A stretch of 36,543 nucleotides of DNA from Deinococcus psychrotolerans (GCF_003860465.1 NZ_CP034189.1:1-36543), one strand, 5' to 3'. Positions 17,077 to 24,536 are shown, counted from the stretch's first letter. The notes: a model not told the origin generated them from the letters alone. Numbers and translations: made by a program.

Positions 17077-17390
17077 GGTGTAACTCCAGGACGCGCAGCC
17101 TGGTCTGGTTGACCGAGATGCACAGGGCGCGTATCCTGTGCATAGGCGAAAGCCATCGGACTGGCGAGTCCGACAACATCTTTCGGTTTTACTTATCGGT
17201 CACCCTCTGCGAACTACAGGCTCGTTACCTGCGCGGGGGGTGTTCCCTTTGGTCTGTGCTCGGTGACCGCCGGGGTGCTTTCAGCATAGCAGGCAGATGC
17301 GTCAGAAATTACATTTTCTGGCCCCCCCTGCGTGCGGCTTAAGAAGTCTCATGCCCTGCCCTGACTCGTGGCCAGCACGTCAGTTCCCGG
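17077..17390 (-). repeat. duplicated structured leader, copy B
   Basis: This is the second copy of the leader described at 13252-13560. Hairpins here are CCAGG/CCTGG (17086-17103), ATGCACAGG/CCTGTGCAT (17118-17143), GGC-GAAA-GCC (17145-17154), CGGACT/AGTCCG (17157-17172) and the covarying stem (17201-17242). Similarity with copy A runs from the start codon (both genes begin ATG-AGT-G) to about 17385, weakening toward the far end. It abuts the 3' end of the upstream methylase-like gene (stop at 17401), so a promoter inside the leader is likely. Confidence 0.85.
17201..17242. promoter_or_regulatory. covarying hairpin of leader copy B
   Basis: The outer stem is CACCCTCTGCG (17201-17211) with CGCGGGGGGTG (17232-17242), the same as in copy A. 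The inner stem is CAGG (17217-17220) with CCTG (17228-17231) around a 7-nt loop, where copy A has TGGC/GCCA. The 5-nt bulge before the inner stem is kept in length (AACTA here, ACTAA in copy A). Confidence 0.65.
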
Positions 17391-17400
17391 ACTCTTCTGC

Positions 17401-18357
17401 CTATTCGAGAGCGTCCAGCGCGGCCTTCATGGCCGAGGCGGCCTGCTGGGCGGTCTTTTGAGCTGCAGCCAAATCGGAGCGGATGTCTTCTAGGCTGCGG
17501 ACGTAGGGGGCGGGCTCGTAGACATAGCGGCTGGGCTGCCATGAGTGATCGTTGTCGGCGAGCCGGGCCTGGTCGACAAACTCGTGGATCGCTGGCAACT
17601 CTTCGTCGCTCCCGCTGACGACCAACTTCGCCAGACGATCGATCACCTCGGAACTCAGGATGTTGTGCCGACCGTCCTTGGCCCTCAACTGGGAGGCATT
17701 GATCATCAGCACGTCGTTTTCAGCCGATGAGTGGTCTGCGGGACGGTCGAAGACCGTCAGTGCTACAGCAAGGCTTGTTCCGGGGTAGAGCGCTCTGGGA
17801 AGAGCAACAACTGCGGTCAGCCAGTTTGCATAGAATTTGCGGATCTCCCGCTCGCTGCCACTGCGGAACAGCGGACCATGGATGGTGATGAATACGGCGC
17901 GGCCTCCGGGGGCCAGCACCGAGAGGCCGTGCATCATGAACAGCCATTCTGCTGAGCGTGGTGGCGTTCGGGCGGCGAGAAAGCGTGGATCGTACCGCCA
18001 GTTGTCGTTTCTGGCCGTAATGTGGAGCCCGAAGGTGGGATCGGCGACCACCCGGTCGAACCGGCTAGCGTCCGTTTGGGGATCGGTCAGTGCATCTCCG
18101 GTTTGCAGCTGGAACGAGGTGATTCCGTGAAGCATCAGGTGGCAAGTGGCGACGAGCAAGACTTTAGGGCTGACGTCCTGGCCGACAAAATACACGCTGT
18201 TCGGATTCTCGCCCTGATCATGGAGGCGTTTGGCGACGGCCACCCATGTCCCTGCATAACCCACCGCGAAGTCGAGCAGGCGCATTCCTGGACGGATGTC
18301 TAGCAGCGCGGCGTTCAGACGGGCCAAGCTGTGCGGCGTGATGTGGTCGACTTTCAT
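17401..18357 (-). CDS. HsdM-like N6-methyltransferase domain (C-terminal part, split by frameshift)
   Basis: This 318-residue polypeptide carries a type I-like adenine methyltransferase fold: HMKVDHITP-type entry, SAM motif I LLDFAVGYAG, and RFDRVVADPTFGL at the catalytic motif IV position. There the usual NPPF/Y is replaced by DPTF. Later come LFMMHGLSVLAPGGRAVFIT and GPLFRSGSEREIRKFYANWL, as in HsdM proteins. The C-terminus is a helical tail (IRSDLAAAQKTAQQAASAMK). The missing N-terminal helical domain is encoded just upstream in another frame (18218-18775), and the two fuse into one HsdM-like protein if one base is shifted near 18357-18375. The altered motifs I and IV raise doubt about catalysis. 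It lies immediately upstream of leader copy B. Confidence 0.7.
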   Translation of the reverse strand: MKVDHITPHSLARLNAALLDIRPGMRLLDFAVGYAGTWVAVAKRLHDQGENPNSVYFVGQDVSPKVLLVATCHLMLHGITSFQLQTGDALTDPQTDASRFDRVVADPTFGLHITARNDNWRYDPRFLAARTPPRSAEWLFMMHGLSVLAPGGRAVFITIHGPLFRSGSEREIRKFYANWLTAVVALPRALYPGTSLAVALTVFDRPADHSSAENDVLMINASQLRAKDGRHNILSSEVIDRLAKLVVSGSDEELPAIHEFVDQARLADNDHSWQPSRYVYEPAPYVRSLEDIRSDLAAAQKTAQQAASAMKAALDALE

Positions 18358-18775
18358 GTGGGGAACGACTACTCTGCTCGAGCAGTCCCGTAAAGGCGTC
18401 TGCTACGATCTGCCTGCCGTCCCAACCGGTGCCAGAAAGGGCGATCCGCTGGGTGCCTAGCTTGATCAGCGTGGACAGATTGTTGAGCACCTGTGGAGGC
18501 AGATCGAGATCTGGGAGACGTATGTTACCGAGCAGCGGCTCGACGGCCGCTTCGATTTTGTGGAGCATCGCTGCCGAGTCATGGGCACTACTCCACTCGT
18601 CTGCCTTGATCTCCTCTTTGGAGATTTCCTCTTCGGCCAGGGACATGGGGAAGGTCTGTGCGGTGTGAAAAAGAGTGAGCAGTGCGATAGTGGGCGTGCA
18701 TTCGTGCACCGTAGCGTAGCCGCGAATGCAGTCGATCGCCTGAGCGTAGAAATCTTGTGAAAGGGACGTGGCCAT
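18218..18775 (-). CDS. HsdM-like N-terminal helical domain, reading frame broken near its end
   Basis: This 185-codon frame is coding-like only for its first ~135 residues (MATSLSQDFYAQAIDCIRGY, then PQVLNNLSTLIKLGTQRIAL, ending ADAFTGLLEQSS). The rest is Arg-rich and out of frame with the methylase gene it overlaps. The N-terminal part corresponds to the HsdM helical domain, and the adjoining frame continues it directly with RVVVPHMKVDHITP. A one-base frameshift in one ancestral gene is the simplest reading. Programmed frameshifting or a two-polypeptide enzyme are less likely. Its ATG overlaps the upstream HsdS-like stop (TGATG). Confidence 0.6.
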   Translation of the reverse strand: MATSLSQDFYAQAIDCIRGYATVHECTPTIALLTLFHTAQTFPMSLAEEEISKEEIKADEWSSAHDSAAMLHKIEAAVEPLLGNIRLPDLDLPPQVLNNLSTLIKLGTQRIALSGTGWDGRQIVADAFTGLLEQSSRSPHESRPHHAAQLGPSERRAARHPSRNAPARLRGGLCRDMGGRRQTPP

Positions 18776-19359
18776 CAGAGGCCTACTGGAATCAGGGTGG
18801 ACAGTCGCATCTCGAGCGCTTCTGTCTGCAGGGCAATGACGCTCTCGACGGCGTTCCGGTAAGTGTCTTGGGCGGCGAAAGCGGCAGCGTAAGCTACCTG
18901 GCGCTTGAGCGGAGGCAGTGTGATCTTCACGTTCCGGAATTTCGAGAGCGAAATTCCTTGAACGGTTTGACCACTGAACAGCGGGGCCAAGTAAGTGCGC
19001 ATCGCCTGAGAGCGCAATAGGCCAGCCATGAAATGGGGATCGGCGATGGCTGGATCCACGGTCAGAACGGTCAGGCCGTTGGTGGCGACCGCGTTATCGA
19101 GCTTGGCAGGAACGACGGCTGTCTTGATGTCGTTGGTCCTCATGGCGATCAGCACCTGTCCAGGACGTACCAGGGCGTCGCGGTTTTTGCGCAGGTCGAG
19201 GTGTTCGGACCGTCCAGTGTTTGACTGTGGTTGCAAGTTGTCGAGGTCGGTGACCTGCAAGAGACGGACGCTGGGGGCGTCGGGATCGACGTAGCGCTTG
19301 TAAGTCAAGCCCTGAACCAGCACGCCGACTTCGGACAAGGGAAGGACTATCGACTTCAT
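18775..19359 (-). CDS. half-length HsdS-like specificity protein (single TRD)
   Basis: This 195-residue protein has one HsdS target-recognition domain (SIVLPLSEVGVLVQGLTYKR, LLQVTDLDNLQP, LVRPGQVLIAMRTNDIKTAV, then GQTVQGISLSKFRNVKITLP). One helical spacer follows (PPLKRQVAYAAAFAAQDTYR). Half-size HsdS proteins dimerise to recognise palindromic or bipartite targets. The ATG at 19359 fits the family, with an in-frame TTG at 19395 as an alternative. It is the first gene of a small S-M module without hsdR, so it would at most be a methylation or DNA-binding system. Its partner methylase is frameshifted. Confidence 0.75.
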   Translation of the reverse strand: MKSIVLPLSEVGVLVQGLTYKRYVDPDAPSVRLLQVTDLDNLQPQSNTGRSEHLDLRKNRDALVRPGQVLIAMRTNDIKTAVVPAKLDNAVATNGLTVLTVDPAIADPHFMAGLLRSQAMRTYLAPLFSGQTVQGISLSKFRNVKITLPPLKRQVAYAAAFAAQDTYRNAVESVIALQTEALEMRLSTLIPVGL

Positions 19360-19561
19360 ACTGAACAGGTTCGCATATCTGACGCCACTTTTCAATACTT
19401 TGTAGATGTGCTACGCACTTTAATCAAAGAGCATAGCGCCGAAAACGCTAACCAGACTGAGTGAACTTCCTGGACTCCCCTGGGCGGGCATATCCCCTTC
19501 AAGACCAATTTACCTCTGTTATTTTGATAGGACAGACCTGTGGGCCAAGAGCCCAGAATCT

Positions 19562-19589
19562 ACCGCGCCCGCTCTGGGGGCGGTTTTTT
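19562..19589 (+). terminator. rho-independent terminator/attenuator 1
   Basis: ACCGC...GCGGT stem with an inner CCC/GGG helix, followed directly by TTTTTT on the plus strand. A small GGGC-CAAGA-GCCC hairpin lies just upstream (19542-19554). No plus-strand gene ends nearby, which favours an attenuator in the leader of the 19873 gene or the end of a small RNA. Confidence 0.55.
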
Positions 19590-19624
19590 CATATGGTCGT
19601 GGAGGTGAGATGGAAGAAATCGAT

Positions 19625-19645
19625 GAGTCTCGAGCGCCGAGACTC
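19625..19645. repeat. perfect 8-bp hairpin in the leader
   Basis: GAGTCTCG, a 5-nt spacer AGCGC, then CGAGACTC. It lies between the two terminator-like hairpins of the 477-bp gap at 19396-19872. Apart from these three structures I see no gene in that gap. Confidence 0.45.
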
Positions 19646-19830
19646 TCCTCGCTAGTGAGTGCCCCTCAAGGTCCCCGCAAACCTGTAAAGAGACCGCATC
19701 AGCCAGCATATTTTTGACCTGATCCTTGTAGAGGAACGTGCCCTGGAAGGTACTCCGAGACGTGCAGAACGCTCATTGAAGTTCATCGGCAACCGCAGCA
19801 GTACCGAAATTCAACCAAATGAAACGAAGA

Positions 19831-19856
19831 GGTGGTCCCAATGGGATCGCCTTTTT
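19831..19856 (+). terminator. terminator/attenuator 2, just before the 19873 start
   Basis: GGTGGTCCC-AAT-GGGATCGCC forms a 9-bp stem (two G-U pairs) followed by TTTTT. Flanking AACGAA/TTCGTT can extend it. It ends 16 nt before the ATG and directly upstream of the GAGAGGAG ribosome binding site, the position used by transcriptional attenuators of some plasmid rep genes. Confidence 0.55.
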
Positions 19857-19872
19857 CGTTGAGAGGAGCAAT

Positions 19873-20634
19873 ATGACGTCATCAAAGGTCATTAAGGCCC
19901 GCGCCCAGCGCAAGCCCACTTCTGCCACCCGTATTCTGGACAGCCGACTCAGTGCCCATGAGGGCAAACGGCGCGACGAGCAGGCTGCGCGTGCCCGTCA
20001 GAGCAAGAACCGTTGGCTGGCCCCCACGGCGGTTCAGGAGGAGACGCTGCCGCACCTATGCCATTATTTGATGACCCATGGTGGCTGGTTGCCCAGCGTG
20101 CCGCGTGGCAACCCTCAGGCCCGAGTCAAGCGTCTGGAGGCGATGTACAGCGCCCACGGGCCGCTGGTGCTGCTGACCACCGAGTTGCACTCGCTCAATT
20201 GCCTGGGACTGCAGACCGTTGCCCTCGCCCGGCGCGGCAAGTCGAGGACGATGACTATGCTGAAGAAATTGACGGTGTCTGCGTGCCCGTTCGACGCGGT
20301 CTTGCAGCGGGGCGGCTTTTTCGAGGGAACCCACAGTCACGTGGTTTTGCCCCTGAGCTTTTTCAACGCGGAAGCCCAAGCGCTTCTGCTGGCCGCTCCC
20401 CGTGGTAGTGGGGGCGGATGCCAGCTGAAGTCCGGCGTTCACGGTGTAGTGATCGGCGACACCTCCCAGGACCGCCAGCGTGTAGCTGGCTACCTCAACC
20501 GTCACCCGGATGGCCGCTTGTATCTCCCGCTTCACCGCTCCGAGTGCCTCGCCGCGTATGAAGAGCTTCTGCTGCGCCGAAAACGCAAGGTTCGTTCAAA
20601 AGTGCGCTTGGCTTGGCACAGAAAGAGTGGTTGA
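19873..20634 (+). CDS. hypothetical protein with weak HUH/rolling-circle Rep-like motifs
   Basis: This 253-residue protein starts at an ATG with GAGAGGAG about 5 nt upstream. Its N-terminus (1-50) is very basic. A motif order resembling HUH replication initiators can be traced: LVLLTTELHS (about 98-107; motif I-like), GTHSHVVLPL (about 152-161; H-S-H, where canonical motif II is H-hydrophobic-H) and RVAGYLNRHPDG (Tyr 207; motif III-like YLxR). Spacing is plausible, but the match is imperfect and no family was recognised. The C-terminus is also basic (LRRKRKVRSKVRLAW), in keeping with nucleic-acid binding. Two attenuator-like hairpins precede it, and the parB-like gene converges on it 5 bp downstream. 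Plasmid rep gene is a hypothesis only. Confidence 0.5.
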   Translation: MTSSKVIKARAQRKPTSATRILDSRLSAHEGKRRDEQAARARQSKNRWLAPTAVQEETLPHLCHYLMTHGGWLPSVPRGNPQARVKRLEAMYSAHGPLVLLTTELHSLNCLGLQTVALARRGKSRTMTMLKKLTVSACPFDAVLQRGGFFEGTHSHVVLPLSFFNAEAQALLLAAPRGSGGGCQLKSGVHGVVIGDTSQDRQRVAGYLNRHPDGRLYLPLHRSECLAAYEELLLRRKRKVRSKVRLAWHRKSG

Positions 20635-20639
20635 CCAAA

Positions 20640-21959
20640 TTAATAGCCCGTCAATCTTGGAGAACAGCTGTGTTCGACCCGCTTGGCCTCGTCGAGCGCC
20701 AGCATCACCGACTGGATGAACTCGTCGTAATCGGTGATCTGGCTGGAGTCAGCGGCGGCAGCTTCCGGCCCCCAACCCAGCGCACCGGCCCGGTCTACCT
20801 CATTCCACGCCGGGAGGTGCAACACCGCGAGGTCAGCCTCTTCACGCTGGAGGGGCAGGACGTGCGGGGAGGCCGCGACGATACCGGGGCGGGTGACTTC
20901 GGGGTTGGTGGCGCAGACCAGCCGTCCCAGCCCGGTGCCGAACTCAATGAGGGGGCTGATCGGGCTGTCGATGCTGACCACACGCTCGGCAGGCACGGTG
21001 TAACTGGCCAGCAGGCGTCCGTAGATGCCCAGCGGCACCTCGAACTCGCCGTCTACGTGGCCGCGCACCATCACCACGCCGGAAACGATCTCGCCGTCCG
21101 CGTCCGAGTACGGCCCCGCCTCGCCCTGACCCCACAGCGGGTGATACAGGTCGCCGTACTGGGCGTCCTTCTCATACGTCTCGTCGGGGAAATGCCAGCG
21201 GTTGTCCACCGTTTTATGCTGGGCAGCCGACTTGCTGGCCGTCTCAGCGGCTTGCTGATAAGCCGTGGTCTGCCGCTGGTTTTTGGCTCCGGCCAAGACT
21301 TCGCGGGCAGCGCGTTTTGCCGCGTCCATCTCGCCCACTTTGTGCTTGCCGTCTTGCAGTTCCTTGGCGCGGTCAACGGCCTTCTGGCGCAGCTCGGCGT
21401 CCTTGATCTGGGCCAGCTCACGCGCTGCCCGCACGCCGCCCCCGGCATTGATGTACGCCTGCACGTCGTCGGGATAGCTGAGCATGGCTAGCCCCACGTC
21501 GGCAAAATGCCGCCACTCCCCACGCCCGTATTCCTGAAAAGTGCCGATGATGATGTTGGCCGCTGGGCTATCGATCCGGGCTTGATCTTCCTGCTCTTGA
21601 CCGCTGACGGCCTTCCGCAGCCGGTGCATCAGAGAGGCAACCTTGCCTTCGGGCGTGGGATTGCTGCGCGGTTGCAGCCGAATAAATTCCTCTTCGTCTC
21701 TCAGGCGGATGGCCAGCAACGTAATAAGGGCGCGGGCTGTCTCGACGGGCGAGAGGTTTTTGCGGATCAAGTTCTCGGTGATCTCGACTTCGATAGCTTG
21801 GTCGTCGCTCCAGTCGCGCAGCAGGGTAGGCACGTCAATGCCCAGTTCTAAGCACGCCTGAACGCGCCTGCGCCCAGCCACCACCCCGAAGCGGCCACCC
21901 TCTTTTGGACGGGCGAGGACAGGGTGCAGCACGCCTTTTTCACGGATGCTGGGCAGCAA
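20640..21959 (-). CDS. ParB-like partition protein, N-terminus apparently truncated
   Basis: This protein of about 439 residues has the ParB/RepB/Spo0J N-terminal nuclease-like domain (REKGVLHPVLARP, GVVAGRRRVQACLELG, TENLIRKNLSPVETARAL), then a DNA-binding helical region (IIIGTFQEYGRGEWRHFADV...AMLSYPDDVQAYINAG). A long C-terminal part is of unknown function. ParB-type proteins bind centromere sites and work with ParA. Homology clearly continues upstream of the first usable TTG (21959): STLDPALFDLDNHTRDD is in frame. No ATG, GTG or TTG precedes that segment before an in-frame TAA near 22085. Either a CTG is used or the 5' end was replaced by recombination. ParA lies ~14 kb away. Confidence 0.75.
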   Translation of the reverse strand: MLPSIREKGVLHPVLARPKEGGRFGVVAGRRRVQACLELGIDVPTLLRDWSDDQAIEVEITENLIRKNLSPVETARALITLLAIRLRDEEEFIRLQPRSNPTPEGKVASLMHRLRKAVSGQEQEDQARIDSPAANIIIGTFQEYGRGEWRHFADVGLAMLSYPDDVQAYINAGGGVRAARELAQIKDAELRQKAVDRAKELQDGKHKVGEMDAAKRAAREVLAGAKNQRQTTAYQQAAETASKSAAQHKTVDNRWHFPDETYEKDAQYGDLYHPLWGQGEAGPYSDADGEIVSGVVMVRGHVDGEFEVPLGIYGRLLASYTVPAERVVSIDSPISPLIEFGTGLGRLVCATNPEVTRPGIVAASPHVLPLQREEADLAVLHLPAWNEVDRAGALGWGPEAAAADSSQITDYDEFIQSVMLALDEAKRVEHSCSPRLTGY

Positions 21960-22044
21960 ATCTTGGTAGCCTTGGGGGTCGTCGCGGGTGTGGTTGTCGA
22001 GGTCGAAGAGGGCTGGATCGAGGGTGGACAGAGGAGGCAGGGGA

Positions 22045-22569
22045 CTATATACCGCTGTCCAGTAGGAGAGTAGGAGGGCTTACCCTGCATCGCAGGGCCA
22101 AGTCAGTCGGCAACAGAAGGAAGTTCCTGAGCACCGTGTCGAGCAGGCAACTCCTGAAATAGGGAACCAGCGGGCGGCCGTAGACCTGCGGCGCAGGGTA
22201 AAGGTGGGTCAAGTGTGGAAATGGGCGGAGCCACTCCGGCCCAAGCTCATGCAGAGGAAGCGGTGTGGTGTAGTCCTTTCCCGACGTGTAGCAGCCACGA
22301 GGTGGCATCAGGAGCACAGATGCCCCCGTTCCCCCGCCGCTCTGTCTGTAGCTTCCTATGAGCCGTAGCAGCCTCCTGTTCAGAGACTCGGCCAGTGCCT
22401 GCTCGAGCATCGGTTTCGCGGAGGCTGAGCCAACTCCGCAACTGTAACCGCGCCGCTGCCTCAGCGTGTCCAGGCGCTGAATTACACGTGGCCACCCGAA
22501 GAATATATAGATCGAGCGAAGTACAGGTTCATGCCACCTCTTTTCCATCAAGCGGTGACATAAGTCCAC
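22045..22569 (-). CDS. uncertain ORF, possibly a gene fragment
   Basis: This 174-codon frame overlaps the PIN toxin gene's end and runs into the parB junction. The segment LPLHELGPEWLRPFPHLTHL and GRPLVPYFRSCLLDTVLRNF reads like genuine protein, while the first ~50 codons do not. It may be a remnant of a gene cut during the rearrangement that removed the parB start. No family was recognised and no convincing ribosome binding site is seen. Confidence 0.25.
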   Translation of the reverse strand: MDLCHRLMEKRWHEPVLRSIYIFFGWPRVIQRLDTLRQRRGYSCGVGSASAKPMLEQALAESLNRRLLRLIGSYRQSGGGTGASVLLMPPRGCYTSGKDYTTPLPLHELGPEWLRPFPHLTHLYPAPQVYGRPLVPYFRSCLLDTVLRNFLLLPTDLALRCRVSPPTLLLDSGI

Positions 22570-22994
22570 GGGTCGTAGCTATCAATGGGAAACACGGTGA
22601 AATCCGCGAGGTTGCGGGTTGCCACACTCAACTGGTGCACTGAGGCGGTCGCCGCGATCAGCGCGTCCACGGCCACACTCTGACGCGCACGCACAGCAGG
22701 CAGAGCCATGAACTCGCCCCAACGCTGGATCACCGTGTCGTCCAACGCCAAGATGCGGCCAGCGTAAACGGGCTTGATCTGGTCGTCCAGCCAGCGCCTG
22801 AGTTTGATAGCGCGTCGGGGATCCTTAGCCAGCACTATCCCAGTTTCGATCTCGCCCAGGGTGATCAGGCTGAGGTACGAAGCGTCTGCTGGGAGTGAGG
22901 CCAGGTAAGCCAGGACAGCTGGGCTGGGTCGTGGGCGAGTTGGCTCGCTGATTACATTGGTATCGAGAAGTACCCGCGCCGCTGGTCCACTCAC
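22548..22994 (-). CDS. PIN-domain toxin (VapC/FitB-like)
   Basis: This 148-residue PIN-domain ribonuclease has the acidic active-site residues visible: Asp11 in VLLDTNVISE, Glu48 in LGEIETG, Asp110 in VAVDALIAATA and Asp131 in TRNLADF. It begins at a GTG that overlaps the antitoxin stop by 4 nt (GTGA). The PIN toxin cleaves RNA when released from its antitoxin. This is a standard plasmid-stabilising pair, and all catalytic residues are present. Confidence 0.93.
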   Translation of the reverse strand: MSGPAARVLLDTNVISEPTRPRPSPAVLAYLASLPADASYLSLITLGEIETGIVLAKDPRRAIKLRRWLDDQIKPVYAGRILALDDTVIQRWGEFMALPAVRARQSVAVDALIAATASVHQLSVATRNLADFTVFPIDSYDPWTYVTA

Positions 22995-23239
22995 AGGTCT
23001 GGCGTACGTCCTGGACTGGGGTGGCGCTCGAAGAGCTCCTCGTCCGGCAGGTCGCTCCAGTCGAAGCTGCCTGTGATGGCCTCCAGGGCATTTTGTGGTG
23101 CGGGGTGGGCAATGGGGGCCCGCTGAACCATGACCAGCGGTGTGCCGCCTTGAGTGATGAGCTGCGGCTCGTCATGGGCCGCCTCGATCAGCTGCTCAAA
23201 GTGCATCCGCGCGTCCTCCAGGCTCCAGATCTTGGTCAT
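22991..23239 (-). CDS. Phd/YefM-type antitoxin
   Basis: This 82-residue protein has the Phd/YefM N-terminal DNA-binding fold (WSLEDARMHFEQLIEAAHDE, QLITQGGTPLVMVQRA). An acidic C-terminal tail (SFDWSDLPDEELFER) would wrap the toxin. It is coupled to the PIN toxin gene by the GTGA overlap. The promoter probably lies in 23240-23300, but no clear operator dyad is visible. Confidence 0.9.
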   Translation of the reverse strand: MTKIWSLEDARMHFEQLIEAAHDEPQLITQGGTPLVMVQRAPIAHPAPQNALEAITGSFDWSDLPDEELFERHPSPGRTPDL

Positions 23240-23490
23240 GAATAGAGTATTGCCTGTTTATCGGGTGTCTGCCGTGATCCAGACCCATACGTTCACCCAT
23301 TTGATTTTCTCCCCTGCACCGCAGGCCTAACAGCTTTTCCCAGACTCTTTGCCCACGCTAGCGCTGCTGCCTCAGCTCGAGTGAAGAATGTGTTCAGTGG
23401 GCCTGCGCCCCAGGCCTGTCGTAGGGAGAGGAGTGAATGAAGCGCTGGATAGATATATTCCTGAGCGTACGCAGGCCTATGCCTGAGTCA

Positions 23491-23725
23491 TCAGTCGGTG
23501 TTCGCTCGAGCCGTAGCGGCCTTGATCGCCTGCAAGCTATACCCAAGAGTCAGTCCGGCGAAAGGAAACATCAAAGGGGCGTCTGCTCCGAACGTAGCTT
23601 GCAGAGCGGCGCGGTACTCGATACCCCCGAGACCGATGACGTGATCATACCTCCCGAGCTGCATCGAGCTCACCTGCTGCTTGAGGATGTCCATTTGCAC
23701 GTGGCCAGAGCGCTTGCGCTTGAAC
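23491..23725 (-). pseudogene. 3' fragment of a DUF6884/YaaA-like protein gene
   Basis: About 78 codons end at 23491 (RYDHVIGLGGIEYRAALQAT, then FPFAGLTLGYSLQAIKAATA). They match the C-terminal end of DUF6884-type proteins ('YD.V..LGG..Y', 'PFAGL.LG..LQAI'). The frame enters directly from the IS6-like element at 23726, and no matching 5' part is found on the other side of the element. It is therefore a truncated remnant left by insertion plus rearrangement. Confidence 0.55.
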
Positions 23726-24536
23726 GGTTGTGTTGCCTTAACTGGCGTCAAGGCAGGCTGCGGGCGGAGGTGACCTGAACCTTAGCCCACCCCCGCCGCG
23801 ACCGTTGACCACGCTTGGAACGCATGCTTTTGGTTTTGTCTTCTGGTTGATGCGGAGACGCTGGTGCGAGAATGATGGTGGAGGTTGGTCACTCGGGCGT
23901 GCAAACTCAGGAATTCCTGAGCGCGTTTCCGTCGTCTGAACCTCTGCTGACTTCGCTCTTGTCGCCGTGTGGGACGGTGGGATTGTTTGATCATGTTGTT
24001 GCAGCGCATTGTGTCGATCACCTGCTGGTGATCGACATGGGCGAGACTCGGTATCTCTCGGATTGCGGCCCCGTAACTCCGCAGCTGATCGGTACAGATC
24101 GTGTCTGGGACAAAATATTCGGCCAGGAGCCGGTTGAGGAACAATTTGGCAGCCTCAGTATCACGATGTCTCTGGAGCAAGATGTCGAGCACGAAGCCGT
24201 GCTCGTCCACTGCCCGCCATAACCAGTGTCGGACGCCATCCACTGTCGTGCAGACCTCGTCCAGAAGCCATCGGGAACCCCGCCGGGGTTCCCGATAACG
24301 CAGTTCCTCGGTCATGAGTGGGCTGAACTTGATACACCATTCGCGCAGCGTCTCATGGCTGACCACAACAATGCCGCGTTGGTGGAGCAATTCCTGAACA
24401 TCTCGGTAACTGAGGGGAAATCGGTGGTACAGCCAGACGGCATGCTGGATGATCGTCATGGGAAAGCGGTGGCTGTAGGGCTTGGCATCGGTCACGGCGG
24501 ATCAGCCTACCTTGAATCAGTTAAGGCAACACAACC
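23726..24536 (-). mobile_element. IS6-family insertion sequence, copy 1
   Basis: This 811-bp element is bounded by 17-bp inverted repeats GGTTGTGTTGCCTTAAC (23726-23742) and GTTAAGGCAACACAACC (24520-24536), with one transposase gene on the minus strand. The flanking bases show no target duplication (left ...TTGAAC, right ATTCAA...). That fits old age, recombination, or a composite event with the inverted copy at 25484-26097. Confidence 0.85.
23782..24495 (-). CDS. IS6-family transposase (catalytic Glu apparently lost)
   Basis: This 237-residue DDE transposase has an N-terminal helix-turn-helix (SYRDVQELLHQRGIVVVSHE, LREWCIKFSPL). The first catalytic Asp is in WLLDEVCTTVDGVRHWLWRA and the second in ICTDQLRSYGAA. 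At the third position, where IS6 enzymes have NNRAENSHQPTRRRER, this copy reads NNMIKQSHRPTRRQER, so the Glu is a Lys. It is therefore probably inactive even though the frame is open. The start is a GTG (24495), as in copy 2. Confidence 0.8.
   Translation of the reverse strand: MTDAKPYSHRFPMTIIQHAVWLYHRFPLSYRDVQELLHQRGIVVVSHETLREWCIKFSPLMTEELRYREPRRGSRWLLDEVCTTVDGVRHWLWRAVDEHGFVLDILLQRHRDTEAAKLFLNRLLAEYFVPDTICTDQLRSYGAAIREIPSLAHVDHQQVIDTMRCNNMIKQSHRPTRRQERSQQRFRRRKRAQEFLSLHARVTNLHHHSRTSVSASTRRQNQKHAFQAWSTVAAGVG

Noticed and set aside
13252..17390. Duplicated leader as a mobile element end
   Set aside because: No terminal inverted repeats, transposase or target duplications. Both copies are placed exactly at start codons.
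19540..19660. tRNA or tmRNA gene
   Set aside because: Hairpins are present, but there is no cloverleaf, T-loop consensus or CCA-type end.
20056..20535. Long minus-strand open frame inside the 19873 gene
   Set aside because: It lies antisense within a better-supported gene that has a strong ribosome binding site. Its translation is unlike a known protein.
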